A stretch of DNA of 64,000 nt from Roseiarcus sp963770275 (GCA_963770275.1 CAVYPD010000032.1:1-64000), one strand, 5' to 3'; shown: positions 1-9,263, counted from the stretch's first letter. The notes: generated by a model from the letters alone, not told the origin. Program-made: numbers and translations.

Positions 1-189
1 GACCGAATGCCAGCAGGTGGTGCCGGCCTGATCGCAGACGATCGCCGACGACGGGCCGTAGCCCTCAATCGTTACCGGCGCTGTGCCTCTCGGCGAGCCC
101 GGCGCCGTTCCTTGAGCGGCGGCTGGCGTCGCAGTTGCGAGTGCAGAAAGAGCCGTGGCGGACAGTGCGGCAATCAAGAAACATTTCAT
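1..189 (-). CDS. Small secreted protein, C-terminus off the left edge
   Basis: An open reading frame enters from the left edge and starts at ATG 189-187, giving 63 codons without a stop. The product begins MKCFLIAALSATALSALA, a typical Sec signal peptide, with a likely cleavage site after the following ATPAAAQ stretch. The mature part contains two cysteines (IVCDQ and TTCWH), so a disulfide in the periplasm is possible. A good ribosome site, AGAGGAG, sits 7-8 bases before the ATG, which supports the start. The family is not recognisable from this fragment. Its upstream region is shared with the repeat element at 520-646. Confidence 0.7.
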   Translation of the reverse strand, partial: MKCFLIAALSATALSALATATPAAAQGTAPGSPRGTAPVTIEGYGPSSAIVCDQAGTTCWHSV

Positions 190-519
190 CGGAAACTCCT
201 CTGGTTGGATCCTCCCGATCCGTTGGATCATGCCGCGCAAACGCTATGTTTCTGGCCTTTGTTCCGGGCTGCCGCGTCCCCACCGCGGGTTTGAAGTTGT
301 CGCTGTGCACCCTCATGGGGCGTCGCGCTACCGCGGGCGTGAAACACCGCGTCGGACAGCGCGACATACGCGGTGACTGCAGAGCACATCCAATGATGGC
401 GATGGCCCCACGGAGCTTTCCGTGCAATTTCTTCCAGTTATCCAGAATATGTGCTATATCTCCCCTGAGAGGCAGCAAATGCCCCCCCAAGCGTTCGGCG
501 GGCGCGGCGGAAAAACAGA
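190..519. other. Intergenic stretch, no gene seen
   Basis: The 330 bases between the secreted-protein start and the first repeat element hold no convincing coding frame. Reading frames that cross it have no ribosome site and no recognisable protein. It must contain the promoter of the gene at 1-189. No clear -35/-10 pair or operator could be picked out by eye. Confidence 0.4.
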
Positions 520-646
520 GGAAAAGTTTTTTTATTTGGATTCGGCGTAACCCATTGAAAAGCCTCAAATCGGCCAAAGGAATCCAAGCAAATCCAAGCC
601 TTTTTCCTTGGATTTCCTTGGATTTGCTTGGATTTATTTGGAGTAA
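520..646 (-). repeat. Decamer-hairpin repeat element, copy 1
   Basis: Read on the minus strand, four direct units of ten bases (646-637, 636-627, 626-617, 616-607; consensus nAAATCCAAG) lead into an 8-nt loop (606-599), then two inverted units (598-581). Arms 624-607 and 598-581 pair at 17 of 18 positions. A tail of about 60 bases follows, with GGCTTTTCAATGGGTTACG and ending AAAAAAACTTTTCC. The array begins about 30 bases after the xseA stop, in the same orientation. Copies 2 and 3 (34045-34170 and 53311-53430) have the same plan and tail but different decamers. TCCAAATAAA occurs both in the array (642-633) and in the tail (540-531). Function unknown; a 3'-UTR or terminator role is possible. 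Confidence 0.85.
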
Positions 647-676
647 ATTACGGTGATTTTGGATAACAGGAGCCGC

Positions 677-2267
677 TCAGAACAGCGACCCCTGCCCCTC
701 CGAGTCCTTGTCCGATCTGACGCGTCTGCGGGGCAGCAGCGCGGGCGGCGTCAGCGGCGGCCCGACGCGGCCCCCGGCGATGGCGCCGATCTTTCCGTCG
801 GCGAACTCGATCTCGAGCCGCTGCGCCTGCCTGACGTCGTCCGCGCGCCACAGAGGCTTTTGCGTCTCGTCCCGCACGAGCGCGAAGCCGCGCGACAAGA
901 CGCCGCGATAAGACATCGCGCCGAGCAATTGCCCGGCGGAAAAGAGCTGGGCGCGCCGAGCCTGCAGGCGTTCGTCATAGGCGCGCGTCATGCGGGCGGC
1001 GAGACGCGTAAGCGCCGCCGACTGTTCGCCGCGTCGCCTGGCGAGGAGCGCCGCCTCGCGGACGAAATGTCCGGCTCACGGCCTCCGCCGACCGGCGCGG
1101 CCGTTCGATGAGGAGCGGCCGCGCTCGCAACAAACGCCCGCTCAAGCCCCTCAACCGCTCGCGCAAGCCCGCGAGATGGGCGCGCGGCGAATGACGCGCG
1201 AGGCTCCGCGCCAGACCCGCTGTCCTGAGCGCACGCTGGTCGATCGCCCCGCGCATGCGCTGAGCAAGCGTCTCCGACGCGCGGTCGAGGCGCTGGCGCG
1301 GCCCGGCGACGATCGCCTCGCCCCCTGGCAGGGCGCGAGCGAGGGCGCGCAGATCGGAACGGAGACGGTGGGAGAAGCGCAGGATCGCGCCGCGGCGGCG
1401 CGCCTCCAGATCGGCGATCGTCGCGAGAAGCTCGGCGCGAACAGGCACCGCGAATTCGGCCGCCGCGGTCGGCGTCGGCGCGCGCACGTCCGCCGCGTGA
1501 TCGATGAGCGTCCAGTCGGTCTCGTGGCCGACAGCGGCGATGAGCGGAATCACGCTGCGGGCGACGGCGCGCACCACCGCCTCGTCGTTGAAACTCATCA
1601 GGTCTTCGAGCGAGCCGCCGCCGCGCGCAACGATCAGCACATCGGGCCGCGGCGCTTTCCCGTCGAGGGGCATGGCGTTGAAGCCGTCAATCGCCGCGGC
1701 GACCTCGGCCGCGGAGGTCTCGCCCTGAACGCGCACCGGCCAGACGATCACCCGAACGGGGAAGCGGTCGGCGAGGCGATGCAGAATGTCGCGAATGACG
1801 GCGCCGGTCGGCGAGGTCACCACACCCACAACTCTCGGCAGGAACGGCGCCTTGCGCTTGCGCGCGACGTCGAACAGTCCCTCCTCGGCGAGTTTCCGGC
1901 GCCGCGCCTCGAGGAGCGCCATCAGCGCGCCGACTCCGGCGAGCTCGAGCGTATCGATCACGATCTGGTAGGTCGACTTGCCGGGGAACGTGGTCAATCG
2001 CCCGGTCGCAATGACCTCAAGCCCCTCCTCGGGCTTGAGTCGCATGCGCTCGAGCGTGGTGCGCCAAATGACGGCGTCGAGCCGCGCGTTGGCGTCCTTC
2101 AGGCTAAAATAGGCGTGGCCAGACGCCTGGCGGCCGCGGTAGCCCGAAATCTCGCCCCTGACGCGGACATAGCCGAACCGGTCCTCGATGGCGCGCTTGA
2201 GCGCGTTCGCCAGTTCGCTGACGGTGATTTCGGGCGCATTGGTGGGGCGCGCGTCCGCGTCTGCCAT
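677..2267 (-). pseudogene. xseA: Exodeoxyribonuclease VII large subunit, one frameshift
   Basis: XseA forms ExoVII with XseB, degrades single-stranded DNA from both ends, and acts in repair. The N-terminal OB-fold (EITVSELANALK, VRVRGEISGY) is followed by the nuclease core: GVVTSPTGAVIRDI, LIVARGGGSLEDL, FNDE and AVGHETDWTLID. The frame breaks between about 1050 and 1090. The C-terminus continues in another frame as EAALLARRRGEQ, then GVLSRGFALVRD and ends EGQGSLF. Without the shift the protein would be about 530 residues, normal to slightly long for the family. ATG 2267 is preferred over GTG 2303 because GAGG lies just upstream. Everything else is intact, so a single sequencing indel is as likely as a real mutation. 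It is divergent from the DUF2865 gene and followed by repeat element copy 1. Confidence 0.88.
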
Positions 2268-2482
2268 CGCCTCATTATGCCCGATCCGGCCTGCTGAGGC
2301 CACACGCGGCGAGGAGGGCTTTCAGCCTCTGGCATCGTGCGTCGAAACCACGTAGAAGGCCCGGCGCGACTTTGGGAGCGCATGCCTTGTTGACGCCGCG
2401 ATGTCGGTTTCTAAACGCGCTCGCTCGATATCGACGGCGGGGTGGAGTTCCAGGCTCTCGATAGGCGAGGACGATTGACCAG

Positions 2483-3787
2483 ATGACGGCGGCGAAGACA
2501 CGCATGCGAAGCGCTTTCGGACAGGGCGGATTTCTGGCGTCGGTCGGCGCCTTGGCCGCGCTCGCGGCTTCGATCGTCGCTTTCAGCGCCGACATTGCGC
2601 TGGCGCAGAACGCCGAGTGCGCGCGCTTGCAGCAGGCCATCGCCGCGCGCCGCGGGTCGAGCGGCTCGCAGGCGGCGGTTGAACGCCAGCGCGCCGAGCT
2701 TGGGCGCACCAGGGCCTACGCCGGTTCGCTCGGCTGCGGCAACCGCAAGTTCCTGTTTTTCGGCTCGGAGCCGCCGCCGCAATGCGGCGAAGTCACCGCC
2801 CAAATCTCGCGCATGGAAGCCAATCTCTCAGACCTGCAGGCGCGCGCGGGCGGCGGGGCCGGCGATCTGGTCGCCCGCTACAACGCCGAATGCGGCCACC
2901 CGCAGCCGTCAGGGCCCGGCAATGTCTTCGAGGCTCTATTCGGCGGCATAGCGAGGCTCGGGGCTCCGCAAGACCAGGAGCCGCAGACGGACGCCCGATT
3001 TGAAGACCACGGCGATCAGCCGCGCCAGTCGGCCCCGTCGGGCGAGAAAGGGGGCGTCCAGGCGCACTCCGGCTCGTATGCGGTATGCGTGCGGACCTGC
3101 GACGGCAGCTTCTTCCCCGTTTCCTATTCCGGCGCCGGAAGCCGGGCGGATAGCCTCGAGGACGTCTGCAGGGCTTTGTGCCCCAACGCCGATATGGCCC
3201 TCTATTCGTTCCCGTTCGGCGGCACGGTCGACGAGGCCGCTTCGCCAACCGGCGAGCCTTACGCAAATTTGCCCAACGCCGCCAAATTCGAGAAGGCTTA
3301 CGATCCGAGCTGCTCTTGCCGGCGCAAGGGGCAAACGTGGGCTGAAGCGCTCGCCGACGCGGAAGCGCGGTATGGCCACGAGAAGCACGACATTCTGGTG
3401 ACGCCAGAAAAGTCGGCGGAGATGGCCCGGCCGATCATCGATCCGAAGGCCAAGCTGGCCATAGATTCGAAGGGCAAGCCAATCGTGCCGAATGCGTCTC
3501 TGCTCGCTGGGCCCGGCGCCCCGCCAGTTCTTGGGCCAGTTCCGGGGTCAGGCGCGAGCCCAGGGGCGCCCTCCCTCGACACGGCGACCGCGCCCGTTCT
3601 CGACGCCAACGGCGCCGACACCAAGCTCAGCGCCGCGGCCGCCACAGTCAGCCGCGAAGGCTCCGGCATTGCTGGCGATGGTGTCGAGAGCGCCAAGAGC
3701 TTCAGCGTGAAGCAGGGGCGCATGGTGGAAGTGACCGGAGCCGACGGAGTCAAGCACTCGGTGCGGATAGTCGGGCCAACGCTTTAG
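2483..3787 (+). CDS. DUF2865 domain protein, secreted
   Basis: This is a 434-residue protein with an N-terminal export signal (hydrophobic stretch about residues 17-38, ending DIALAQ) and a mature region rich in cysteine. The DUF2865 signature is visible around residues 200-280: YAVCVRTCDGSFFPVSY, DVCRALCPNADMALYSFP, and later YDPSCSCRRKG. The C-terminal third is Pro/Ala/Gly-rich low complexity, ending in a short VKQGRMVEVTG segment. The family is confined largely to Hyphomicrobiales and has no assigned function. It is probably periplasmic or envelope-associated. Its last 38 bases overlap the 3' end of gltX tail-to-tail. The ribosome site ahead of ATG 2483 is weak, so ATG 2501 is an alternative start. 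Confidence 0.8.
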   Translation: MTAAKTRMRSAFGQGGFLASVGALAALAASIVAFSADIALAQNAECARLQQAIAARRGSSGSQAAVERQRAELGRTRAYAGSLGCGNRKFLFFGSEPPPQCGEVTAQISRMEANLSDLQARAGGGAGDLVARYNAECGHPQPSGPGNVFEALFGGIARLGAPQDQEPQTDARFEDHGDQPRQSAPSGEKGGVQAHSGSYAVCVRTCDGSFFPVSYSGAGSRADSLEDVCRALCPNADMALYSFPFGGTVDEAASPTGEPYANLPNAAKFEKAYDPSCSCRRKGQTWAEALADAEARYGHEKHDILVTPEKSAEMARPIIDPKAKLAIDSKGKPIVPNASLLAGPGAPPVLGPVPGSGASPGAPSLDTATAPVLDANGADTKLSAAAATVSREGSGIAGDGVESAKSFSVKQGRMVEVTGADGVKHSVRIVGPTL

Positions 3788-5099
3788 CGCGGCCAATCAG
3801 CGGCAGGAGAACAGCGAGCTCCGGGCCGGCCTCCTGGCCGGTCAAGGCCAGACGCAAGGGGTGAAACAGCGCTCGGCCCTTGCGACCGGTGGCTTCTTTG
3901 AGCCGCGTCGTCCAGGCGCCCCACGTCGACTGGTCCCACGGGTCGTCGGGCGCGCATGAGGCGGCCAGGTTCAGATAGTCGGCGTCCTCGACGATCGGCG
4001 CGACGTCGCCCTCCGTCACCTGGCGCCAGATCGCCGCATCGTCGAGACGCGAAAGGTTGCCCCGCACCGCCAGCCACAGGGCCTCCGCGTCGGGCCCGGC
4101 GACGCCAAGCTCGGCCAGCCGGTTGGCGACCGCCGCATATGGCAATTGATGCAGCGTGCGCGCGGAAAGCGCCTCGAGCTCGGCTTCGTCAAAGCGGGCC
4201 GCGGCGCGCGAGAGTTGCGAAAGGTCGATGAGGTTCGCCAGTTCGTCGAGCGAGGCGACCGGACGCACCGCCTCGGCCGAACCAACCAGCACCGCGAGCG
4301 CCGCGACGGCGAGCAACTCGATGCCTTTCGTGCGCAACGCGCCGATCGACAGCGCGCCAGAGCGCTTGGACAGTCCTCCGCCGCCAGCGTCGGTCAGGAG
4401 GTTGTGGTGGCCGAAGCTCGGCGCTGCGCCTGCGAGAGCCTCGAAAATCTGAATCTGCACGGCGGTATTGGTGACGTGATCCTCTCCGCGAATAACATGC
4501 GTCACGCCGAAATCGATGTCGTCGACCACCGAGGGCAACGTGTAGAGATAGCTTCCATCCTCGCGGCGGAGGACCGGATCGGAGAGCGAGGCGCAATCGA
4601 TGTGGCTTTCGCCGCGCACAATGTCTTCCCAGCGCACAGTCGTTGGTTCGAGGCGAAAACGCCAATGCGGCTTGCGGCCTGAGGCTTCGAGCGCGGCCCG
4701 CTCGTCCGCCGACAGGCGCAAAGCGGCCCGATCATAGATCGGCGGTCGGCCGAGCGCCTGTTGCCGCTTGCGGCGCCGGTCGAGCTCCTCGGCGGTCTCA
4801 TAGGCCGGGTACAGCCGGCCCAGATCCTTGAGCCTCGCGGCGGCCTCGTCGTAGGCCGCCATCCGCTCCGACTGGCGGCGCACCAGGTCCGGCCGTATCC
4901 CAAGCCATTCCAGATCCGCCTCGATCGCGTCGGCGTATTCCGTCCTCGAACGCTCGAGATCCGTGTCGTCGAAGCGCAGGATGAACGTCCCGCCGTGGCG
5001 GCGGACGAAGAGCCAGTTCAGCAGAGCGGTGCGGGCGTTGCCGATATGGATGCGGCCGGTCGGCGAAGGCGCGAACCGAACCACCGGAAGAGTGGCCAT
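3750..5099 (-). CDS. gltX: Glutamate--tRNA ligase
   Basis: This cytoplasmic class I aminoacyl-tRNA synthetase charges tRNA(Glu). Residues 7-24 hold the catalytic motif (RFAPSPTGRIHIGNARTA, with HIGN as the HIGH box), then FDDTD. The second ATP-binding loop is LSKRSGALSI, the variant of KMSKS seen in the second GluRS paralogue of many alphaproteobacteria. Length (449) fits GluRS2. In species with two GluRS enzymes one may charge tRNA(Gln) for the amidotransferase route; which role this copy plays cannot be told here. It is transcribed divergently from the glycosyltransferase at 5175 and overlaps the DUF2865 gene by 38 bases at its 3' end. Confidence 0.95.
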   Translation of the reverse strand: MATLPVVRFAPSPTGRIHIGNARTALLNWLFVRRHGGTFILRFDDTDLERSRTEYADAIEADLEWLGIRPDLVRRQSERMAAYDEAAARLKDLGRLYPAYETAEELDRRRKRQQALGRPPIYDRAALRLSADERAALEASGRKPHWRFRLEPTTVRWEDIVRGESHIDCASLSDPVLRREDGSYLYTLPSVVDDIDFGVTHVIRGEDHVTNTAVQIQIFEALAGAAPSFGHHNLLTDAGGGGLSKRSGALSIGALRTKGIELLAVAALAVLVGSAEAVRPVASLDELANLIDLSQLSRAAARFDEAELEALSARTLHQLPYAAVANRLAELGVAGPDAEALWLAVRGNLSRLDDAAIWRQVTEGDVAPIVEDADYLNLAASCAPDDPWDQSTWGAWTTRLKEATGRKGRALFHPLRLALTGQEAGPELAVLLPLIGRAKALARLSAPSA

Positions 5100-5174
5100 T
5101 CGCCTTCATAGAAGCGTCGTGCGGGCGCGGCAATATGGTGTGACAAGGCCTTGTGATTCGGATAGTCTGGCCCC

Positions 5175-6335
5175 ATGACTATAGGCGCCCTGGCGGCGGG
5201 GATTTGCGCTACCAGCGCGGGGATGCACGGGCTGAGCGTCGTCCTCGCCACAATGCGGTGCAGGCGACGGCCGGGCGGGCCGCTGCCGCCGCCCAAGGAT
5301 GCTCCGAGCGTCACGATCGTGCAGCCTTTGTGCGGCGTCGAGACGTTTTCGCGCGAAACGCTGCGGTCCATTTTCGCGCTCGACTACCCAAGCTATGAGA
5401 TCATCTTCTGCCTCGCCAGCGGCGATGATCCGATCACACCCCTGGTGCGAAACGCGATCGCGGCCAATCCCGAGCGCCCGGCGCGCCTATTGATTGGCGA
5501 CGACCGGATCAGCGCCAATCCCAAACTCAACAATGTGGTCAAGGGATGGAAGGCGGCGCGGCACGATTGGGTGATCATGGCCAATTCCAATGTGTTGATG
5601 CCGGCCGATTACATTCAGCGCTTGCTCGCGCGGTGGGGCTCCAACACCGGCATCGTCTGCGCCCCCCCTATCGGCTCTCGACCCAAGTCCTTCGGCGCCG
5701 AGATCGAGTGCGCTTTTCTCAACACCTATCAGGCGCGCTGGCAGTATGCGGGCAAATCCTGCGGCTACGGGTTCGCCCAGGGCAAGACCATGCTGTGGCG
5801 TCGGGAGATTCTGGAAGCGGGCGGAAGCATTGAAGCTTTGGGAGCGGAGATCGCGGAAGACGCGGCGGCGACGAAGCTTATCCGTGCGCAAGGGTTCAAC
5901 GCTCATCTGGTCGACCGACCGTTCCAGCAGCCATTGGGCCAGCGACGTCTGCGCGATGTCTGGTCGCGGCAGCTTCGCTGGGCGCGGCTCAGGCGCGCGA
6001 CCTTTCCGTTCTTTTTCGCTCCTGAAATCCTGACGACCAGCCTTCTTACCTTCATCGCCGCCGCGGTCGCCGCTCCCGAATTCGGGATCAACCCTATCGT
6101 TGGCGGCGTGCTGGCGGCTGCGTTTTGTTACGGCGCAGAGGCCATGCTGGCCTTCGCTGCAGGGTGGCCGCTGTCTTGGCGCAGTCCCGCGGCCTGGCTC
6201 GCGCGCGACATCTTGCTGCCGCTCCTGTGGGGGTGCGGCTGGTCCGGCCGCAATGTCGTCTGGCGCGGTAACGCCATGGATGTCGACGACGGGGTGTTCT
6301 TGCAGGCCGAGTCCGAACCGCGGCCACAGATCTGA
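5175..6335 (+). CDS. GT21-type glycosyltransferase (ceramide/hopanoid type)
   Basis: This is a 386-residue membrane glycosyltransferase with an N-terminal hydrophobic anchor, a GT-A domain (VTIVQPLCGVETFSRETLRS, LDYPSYEIIF) and three C-terminal membrane segments (about residues 290-370). GT21 residues visible are NPKLNN, the IMANSNVLMP stretch where DSD is usual, EIAEDAAATKLI, and the QLRWARLRR motif of the (Q/R)xxRW type. Bacterial relatives make glucosylceramide, or in hopanoid producers transfer N-acetylglucosamine to bacteriohopanetetrol (HpnI). No hopanoid or sphingolipid gene lies beside it, so the acceptor lipid stays open. The DSD-like site reads NSN, which is worth comparing with active enzymes. 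Confidence 0.78.
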   Translation: MTIGALAAGICATSAGMHGLSVVLATMRCRRRPGGPLPPPKDAPSVTIVQPLCGVETFSRETLRSIFALDYPSYEIIFCLASGDDPITPLVRNAIAANPERPARLLIGDDRISANPKLNNVVKGWKAARHDWVIMANSNVLMPADYIQRLLARWGSNTGIVCAPPIGSRPKSFGAEIECAFLNTYQARWQYAGKSCGYGFAQGKTMLWRREILEAGGSIEALGAEIAEDAAATKLIRAQGFNAHLVDRPFQQPLGQRRLRDVWSRQLRWARLRRATFPFFFAPEILTTSLLTFIAAAVAAPEFGINPIVGGVLAAAFCYGAEAMLAFAAGWPLSWRSPAAWLARDILLPLLWGCGWSGRNVVWRGNAMDVDDGVFLQAESEPRPQI

Positions 6336-6499
6336 CTAGGCGCATTAGGGCCCTTCTGTCGGCGATTCCGTCAAAATTTCGCTCTACTGATTCGCTATTG
6401 TTTTGCCAGCGGCAAGGATCGAGCGGACAATTCGCAAACGAGTTCGTCGACAGTCTCGAGGCTAGTAGCTTCAAAATACCTTGACGCCGGGAGGTCGAG

Positions 6500-6766
6500 A
6501 TGCGGCTGCAAAGCGAAGACGTGCGTACGCGCGTTTTGAACGCGCTTCATTGGGATTTGGCGGTCCCTCGGGACCGGTTAAACGTCGACGTTGAGAACGG
6601 CTGGGTGACGGTTTCTGGACTGGTTGACCTGCCCTATCAAAGAAGCTGCGCCGAATCCGACGCGAAAAGCGTCCCGGGCGTGATCGGCGTCACCAACCGG
6701 ATTCGCCTCGCGGAAACGCATCGAACCAAGCCGCAACCCGAAGAATTGGCGCAAAGGCGTCACTGA
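6500..6766 (+). CDS. BON domain protein
   Basis: An 88-residue protein that is essentially a single BON domain: VRTRVLNALHWD at the start, then RLNVDVENGWVTVSGLVD and VPGVIGVTNRI at the end of the fold. BON domains bind phospholipid or other envelope components, usually in OsmY-like stress proteins. This one has no signal peptide, so it is a short cytoplasmic or membrane-peripheral form. A strong ribosome site, GGGAGG, precedes ATG 6500 by seven bases. It stands alone, between the glycosyltransferase and the convergent polyol operon. The partner is unknown. Confidence 0.82.
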   Translation: MRLQSEDVRTRVLNALHWDLAVPRDRLNVDVENGWVTVSGLVDLPYQRSCAESDAKSVPGVIGVTNRIRLAETHRTKPQPEELAQRRH

Positions 6767-6803
6767 TCCGCGGTCGCCGGCGGCGCGGCGCGACGATGGC
6801 GGC

Positions 6804-7595
6804 TCAGACCGACTTCAGCATTCCCCCGTCGACGTAATACGTTGAACCGACGGAATAACTCGCACGTTCCGAGCAGAGGAAGACGAAGAAGTTCGCGAGT
6901 TCCTGCGGCGTCGCGAATCGCTTGATAGGCGCGTGTTCACGCGCGACGCTGTCGAGATAGGCCTGCCAGTCGCCGCCCTTGTCAGCGGTGAGCTGCTTTG
7001 CGGTTTTGACCCAATCCGGCGTCAGGATGAGACCTGGGTTGACGCAATCGACGCGAATATTGTCGCCGATGAGCTCGGTCGAAAGCGTCTTCGAGAACAT
7101 CATCAGCGCGGCCTTGGTCACATTGTAGATCGGCTCGTACCATAGCGGCTGGGCGGCGCAGATCGAGGCGTTGTGCAGGATGACGCCGCCACCGCGCTCC
7201 TTCATCAACGGCGCGAGGCCGCGCGCCAGCCTCACCGCCGCCATCACATGCAGGTCCCAATAGGCCTGCCATTTCTCGTCGGGCGCCTGCATCACCGTCT
7301 CGTTGCTGCCGGTGCCGGCGTTGTTGATGAGAATGTCGGCGCCTCCGAATAACCGCTTGACGTCAGCGATCAAGTCGTCCGCCCCTTCGCGCTTGGCGAC
7401 GTCGCAGGCCACCCCTTCGGTCCGGACGCCAAAGGATTTGGCGATGCGACTTGCCTCGCTGCGCACCCGCTCGACACCGCGCGCCGCTAGGACAATGTCG
7501 ACACCCTCCGCCGCCAGACCCTCGGCGATCGCAAGACCAATGCCGACGCTGCCGCCTGTAATGACCGCGACCTTCCCCTTGAGACCGAGATCCAT
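6804..7595 (-). CDS. SDR family oxidoreductase, last gene of polyol locus
   Basis: A classical short-chain dehydrogenase of 263 residues: cofactor loop TGGSVGIG near residue 13, NNAG around 90, the catalytic Ser in HNASICAAQ, and YNVTK holding Tyr and Lys. The C-terminus ends in the usual YYVDGG. AAR after strand 2 suggests NADP rather than NAD, but this is weak. It follows another SDR gene by 36 bases on the same strand and is the distal member of the polyol transport and oxidation cluster, so it probably oxidises or reduces a sugar or polyol. GAGAGGGG provides a ribosome site. Confidence 0.85.
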   Translation of the reverse strand: MDLGLKGKVAVITGGSVGIGLAIAEGLAAEGVDIVLAARGVERVRSEASRIAKSFGVRTEGVACDVAKREGADDLIADVKRLFGGADILINNAGTGSNETVMQAPDEKWQAYWDLHVMAAVRLARGLAPLMKERGGGVILHNASICAAQPLWYEPIYNVTKAALMMFSKTLSTELIGDNIRVDCVNPGLILTPDWVKTAKQLTADKGGDWQAYLDSVAREHAPIKRFATPQELANFFVFLCSERASYSVGSTYYVDGGMLKSV

Positions 7596-7631
7596 TCCGC
7601 CCCTCTCTCGCTAACTGACGTCACCTAGGCT

Positions 7632-8405
7632 TTACCAGCACGTATAGCCGCCGTCAGCCAGCACGATCGACCCGGTCAACAGGCTCGAGGCGTCGGAGGC
7701 GAGAAAAAGGACGACGGCGGCGATCTCATCCGGCTCGCCCATGCGCGCCATCGGCGTGCCGTCGATCCAGGCGTCGAACATCGGCTGATTGGTCTTGCCC
7801 AAGGCAGTCATTGGCGTGTTGATGTAGGTGGGCGCCACGGCGTTGACCCGAACGCCGCGCGCGGCCCATTCGGCCGCAAGCGATTTCGTCAGATGATGCA
7901 CCGCCGCTTTCGAGGCGTTGTAATAGGCCTGCGGCTGCGGCTTGTTGACGATGTAGCCGGACATCGAGCCGAGGTTGACGATCGAGCCGCGTCCCGCGGC
8001 CAACATCGGCCTGCCGAACGCCCGGCAACACCAGAAGAGGCCGTTGAGATTGATGTCGATGACATTCAGCCAATGCTCGTCAGTGACGTCTTCCGCCGGG
8101 GTTTCCGATCGGGCAATGCCGGCGTTGCAGACCAAGATGTCCACGCGGCCCTTTTCCGCCATTACCCGGGCCGCGGCCGCGTCGACCTGCCTCGAGTTCG
8201 TCACCTCCATCTCGATAACGTCGCCGGCGTAGCCCTTGGCTTTCATCGCCGCTTGCGCTTCCTGCGCGATCTTCAGATTGCGGTCGGCGATATAGACATA
8301 AGCTCCCGCCTCCGACAGCGCTTCCACGCAGGCAAGGCCGATCCCCTGCGCGCCCCCGGTAACGACGGCGACGCGGCCTTTGAGATTGAAGCGCTCCAAA
8401 TACAT
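7632..8405 (-). CDS. SDR family polyol-type dehydrogenase
   Basis: A 257-residue short-chain dehydrogenase with TGGAQGIG, an acidic residue ending strand 2 (YIADRN, which favours NAD), CNAG, a catalytic Ser in NLGSMSGYI, and YNASK. The C-terminus ends ADGGYTCW, resembling polyol dehydrogenases of the arabinitol/galactitol group. It lies between two other SDR genes in the same direction. The likely role is oxidation of an imported polyol to a ketose in the cytoplasm. The exact substrate cannot be read from sequence. GGAGG lies 11 bases upstream of ATG. Confidence 0.85.
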   Translation of the reverse strand: MYLERFNLKGRVAVVTGGAQGIGLACVEALSEAGAYVYIADRNLKIAQEAQAAMKAKGYAGDVIEMEVTNSRQVDAAAARVMAEKGRVDILVCNAGIARSETPAEDVTDEHWLNVIDINLNGLFWCCRAFGRPMLAAGRGSIVNLGSMSGYIVNKPQPQAYYNASKAAVHHLTKSLAAEWAARGVRVNAVAPTYINTPMTALGKTNQPMFDAWIDGTPMARMGEPDEIAAVVLFLASDASSLLTGSIVLADGGYTCW

Positions 8406-8432
8406 TGGGCCGAAGCCTCCATGACGATGTTG

Positions 8433-9203
8433 TCAGCTCATCCAGTTGCCGCCATCGACGTTTAGCGTTTGCGCGACGACATAATCGCTGTCAGACGAGG
8501 CGAGAAACACGGCGGCGCCGGCGTGGTCATCCGGCAATCCCATTCGGCCGAACGGCACCCCCTCACCGACCAAGCGCTTTTTCTCGCCAAGCGGCCGATG
8601 CTCGTATTTGGCGAACAGGGCGTCGACCTCGGCCCACATCGGCGTGTCCACGACCCCAGGAGCAATGCCGTTGACGTTGATACGGTGTTTAATGAGGTCA
8701 AGGCCGGCCGACTGGGTAAGGCTGATAACCGCAGCCTTGGAGGCGCAGTAGACAGCAACGAGGGCCTCGCCGCGGCGGCCGGCCTGCGAAGCCATGTTAA
8801 TGATCTTCCCGCCTTGCCCACGCGCAATCATGCGCTTAGCGGCTGCCTGGAGGGTGAAGAAAAGGCCTTTGACGTTGACGCCGAAGATCTTGTCGTAGCT
8901 GGCCTCGGTGACTTCGACGATCGGCGCCATGTCAAAGATTCCGGCGTTGTTGACAAGAATGTCGACGCCGCCCCATCGCTGAACCACGCTCTCGACCGCG
9001 GCCTCGATCGAAGCCGTCTTGGTGACGTCGAGCGCCACAGCGAAGCCCTTGTCGCCATGACGCGCGGCGGTTTCCTCAGCATGAGCCAAGGAAATGTCGG
9101 CGATGGCGACCCGCGCTCCTTCGGCGACATAGCGATCGGCGATCGCGGCCCCGATGCCGCGCGCGCCGCCTGTGACAAGCGCGATTTTGTCATTGAGCTT
9201 CAT
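8433..9203 (-). CDS. smoS: Sorbitol dehydrogenase-like SDR
   Basis: A 256-residue SDR similar to SmoS/polyol dehydrogenase of Rhodobacter-type sorbitol operons. It has TGGARGIG, the acidic IADIS that selects NAD(H), NNAG, NMASQAGRRGE with the catalytic Ser, and YCASK with Tyr and Lys. The end VDGGNWMS is characteristic of this subgroup. SmoS oxidises D-glucitol to D-fructose (and galactitol to tagatose). Position directly downstream of the mannitol-type dehydrogenase and ABC genes matches smo gene order, which strengthens the call. The symbol rests on family resemblance and synteny. Confidence 0.82.
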   Translation of the reverse strand: MKLNDKIALVTGGARGIGAAIADRYVAEGARVAIADISLAHAEETAARHGDKGFAVALDVTKTASIEAAVESVVQRWGGVDILVNNAGIFDMAPIVEVTEASYDKIFGVNVKGLFFTLQAAAKRMIARGQGGKIINMASQAGRRGEALVAVYCASKAAVISLTQSAGLDLIKHRINVNGIAPGVVDTPMWAEVDALFAKYEHRPLGEKKRLVGEGVPFGRMGLPDDHAGAAVFLASSDSDYVVAQTLNVDGGNWMS

Positions 9204-9263
9204 CGTGGCGTTGCCCTTGTCGTCATCATCGGACCGCTGCCGCGCGGGTCGCCTGCGTTCCGC

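Noticed and set aside
520..646. Reading the decamer elements as CRISPR arrays
   Set aside because: Units are ten bases with no spacers, and no cas gene is present.
520..646. Reading the decamer elements as plain rho-independent terminators only
   Set aside because: A terminator role is possible for the stem, but it does not explain the extra direct units or the conserved tail after the stem.
990..2297. 435-codon plus-strand open frame opposite xseA
   Set aside because: Arg-rich shadow of the nuclease gene without family features.
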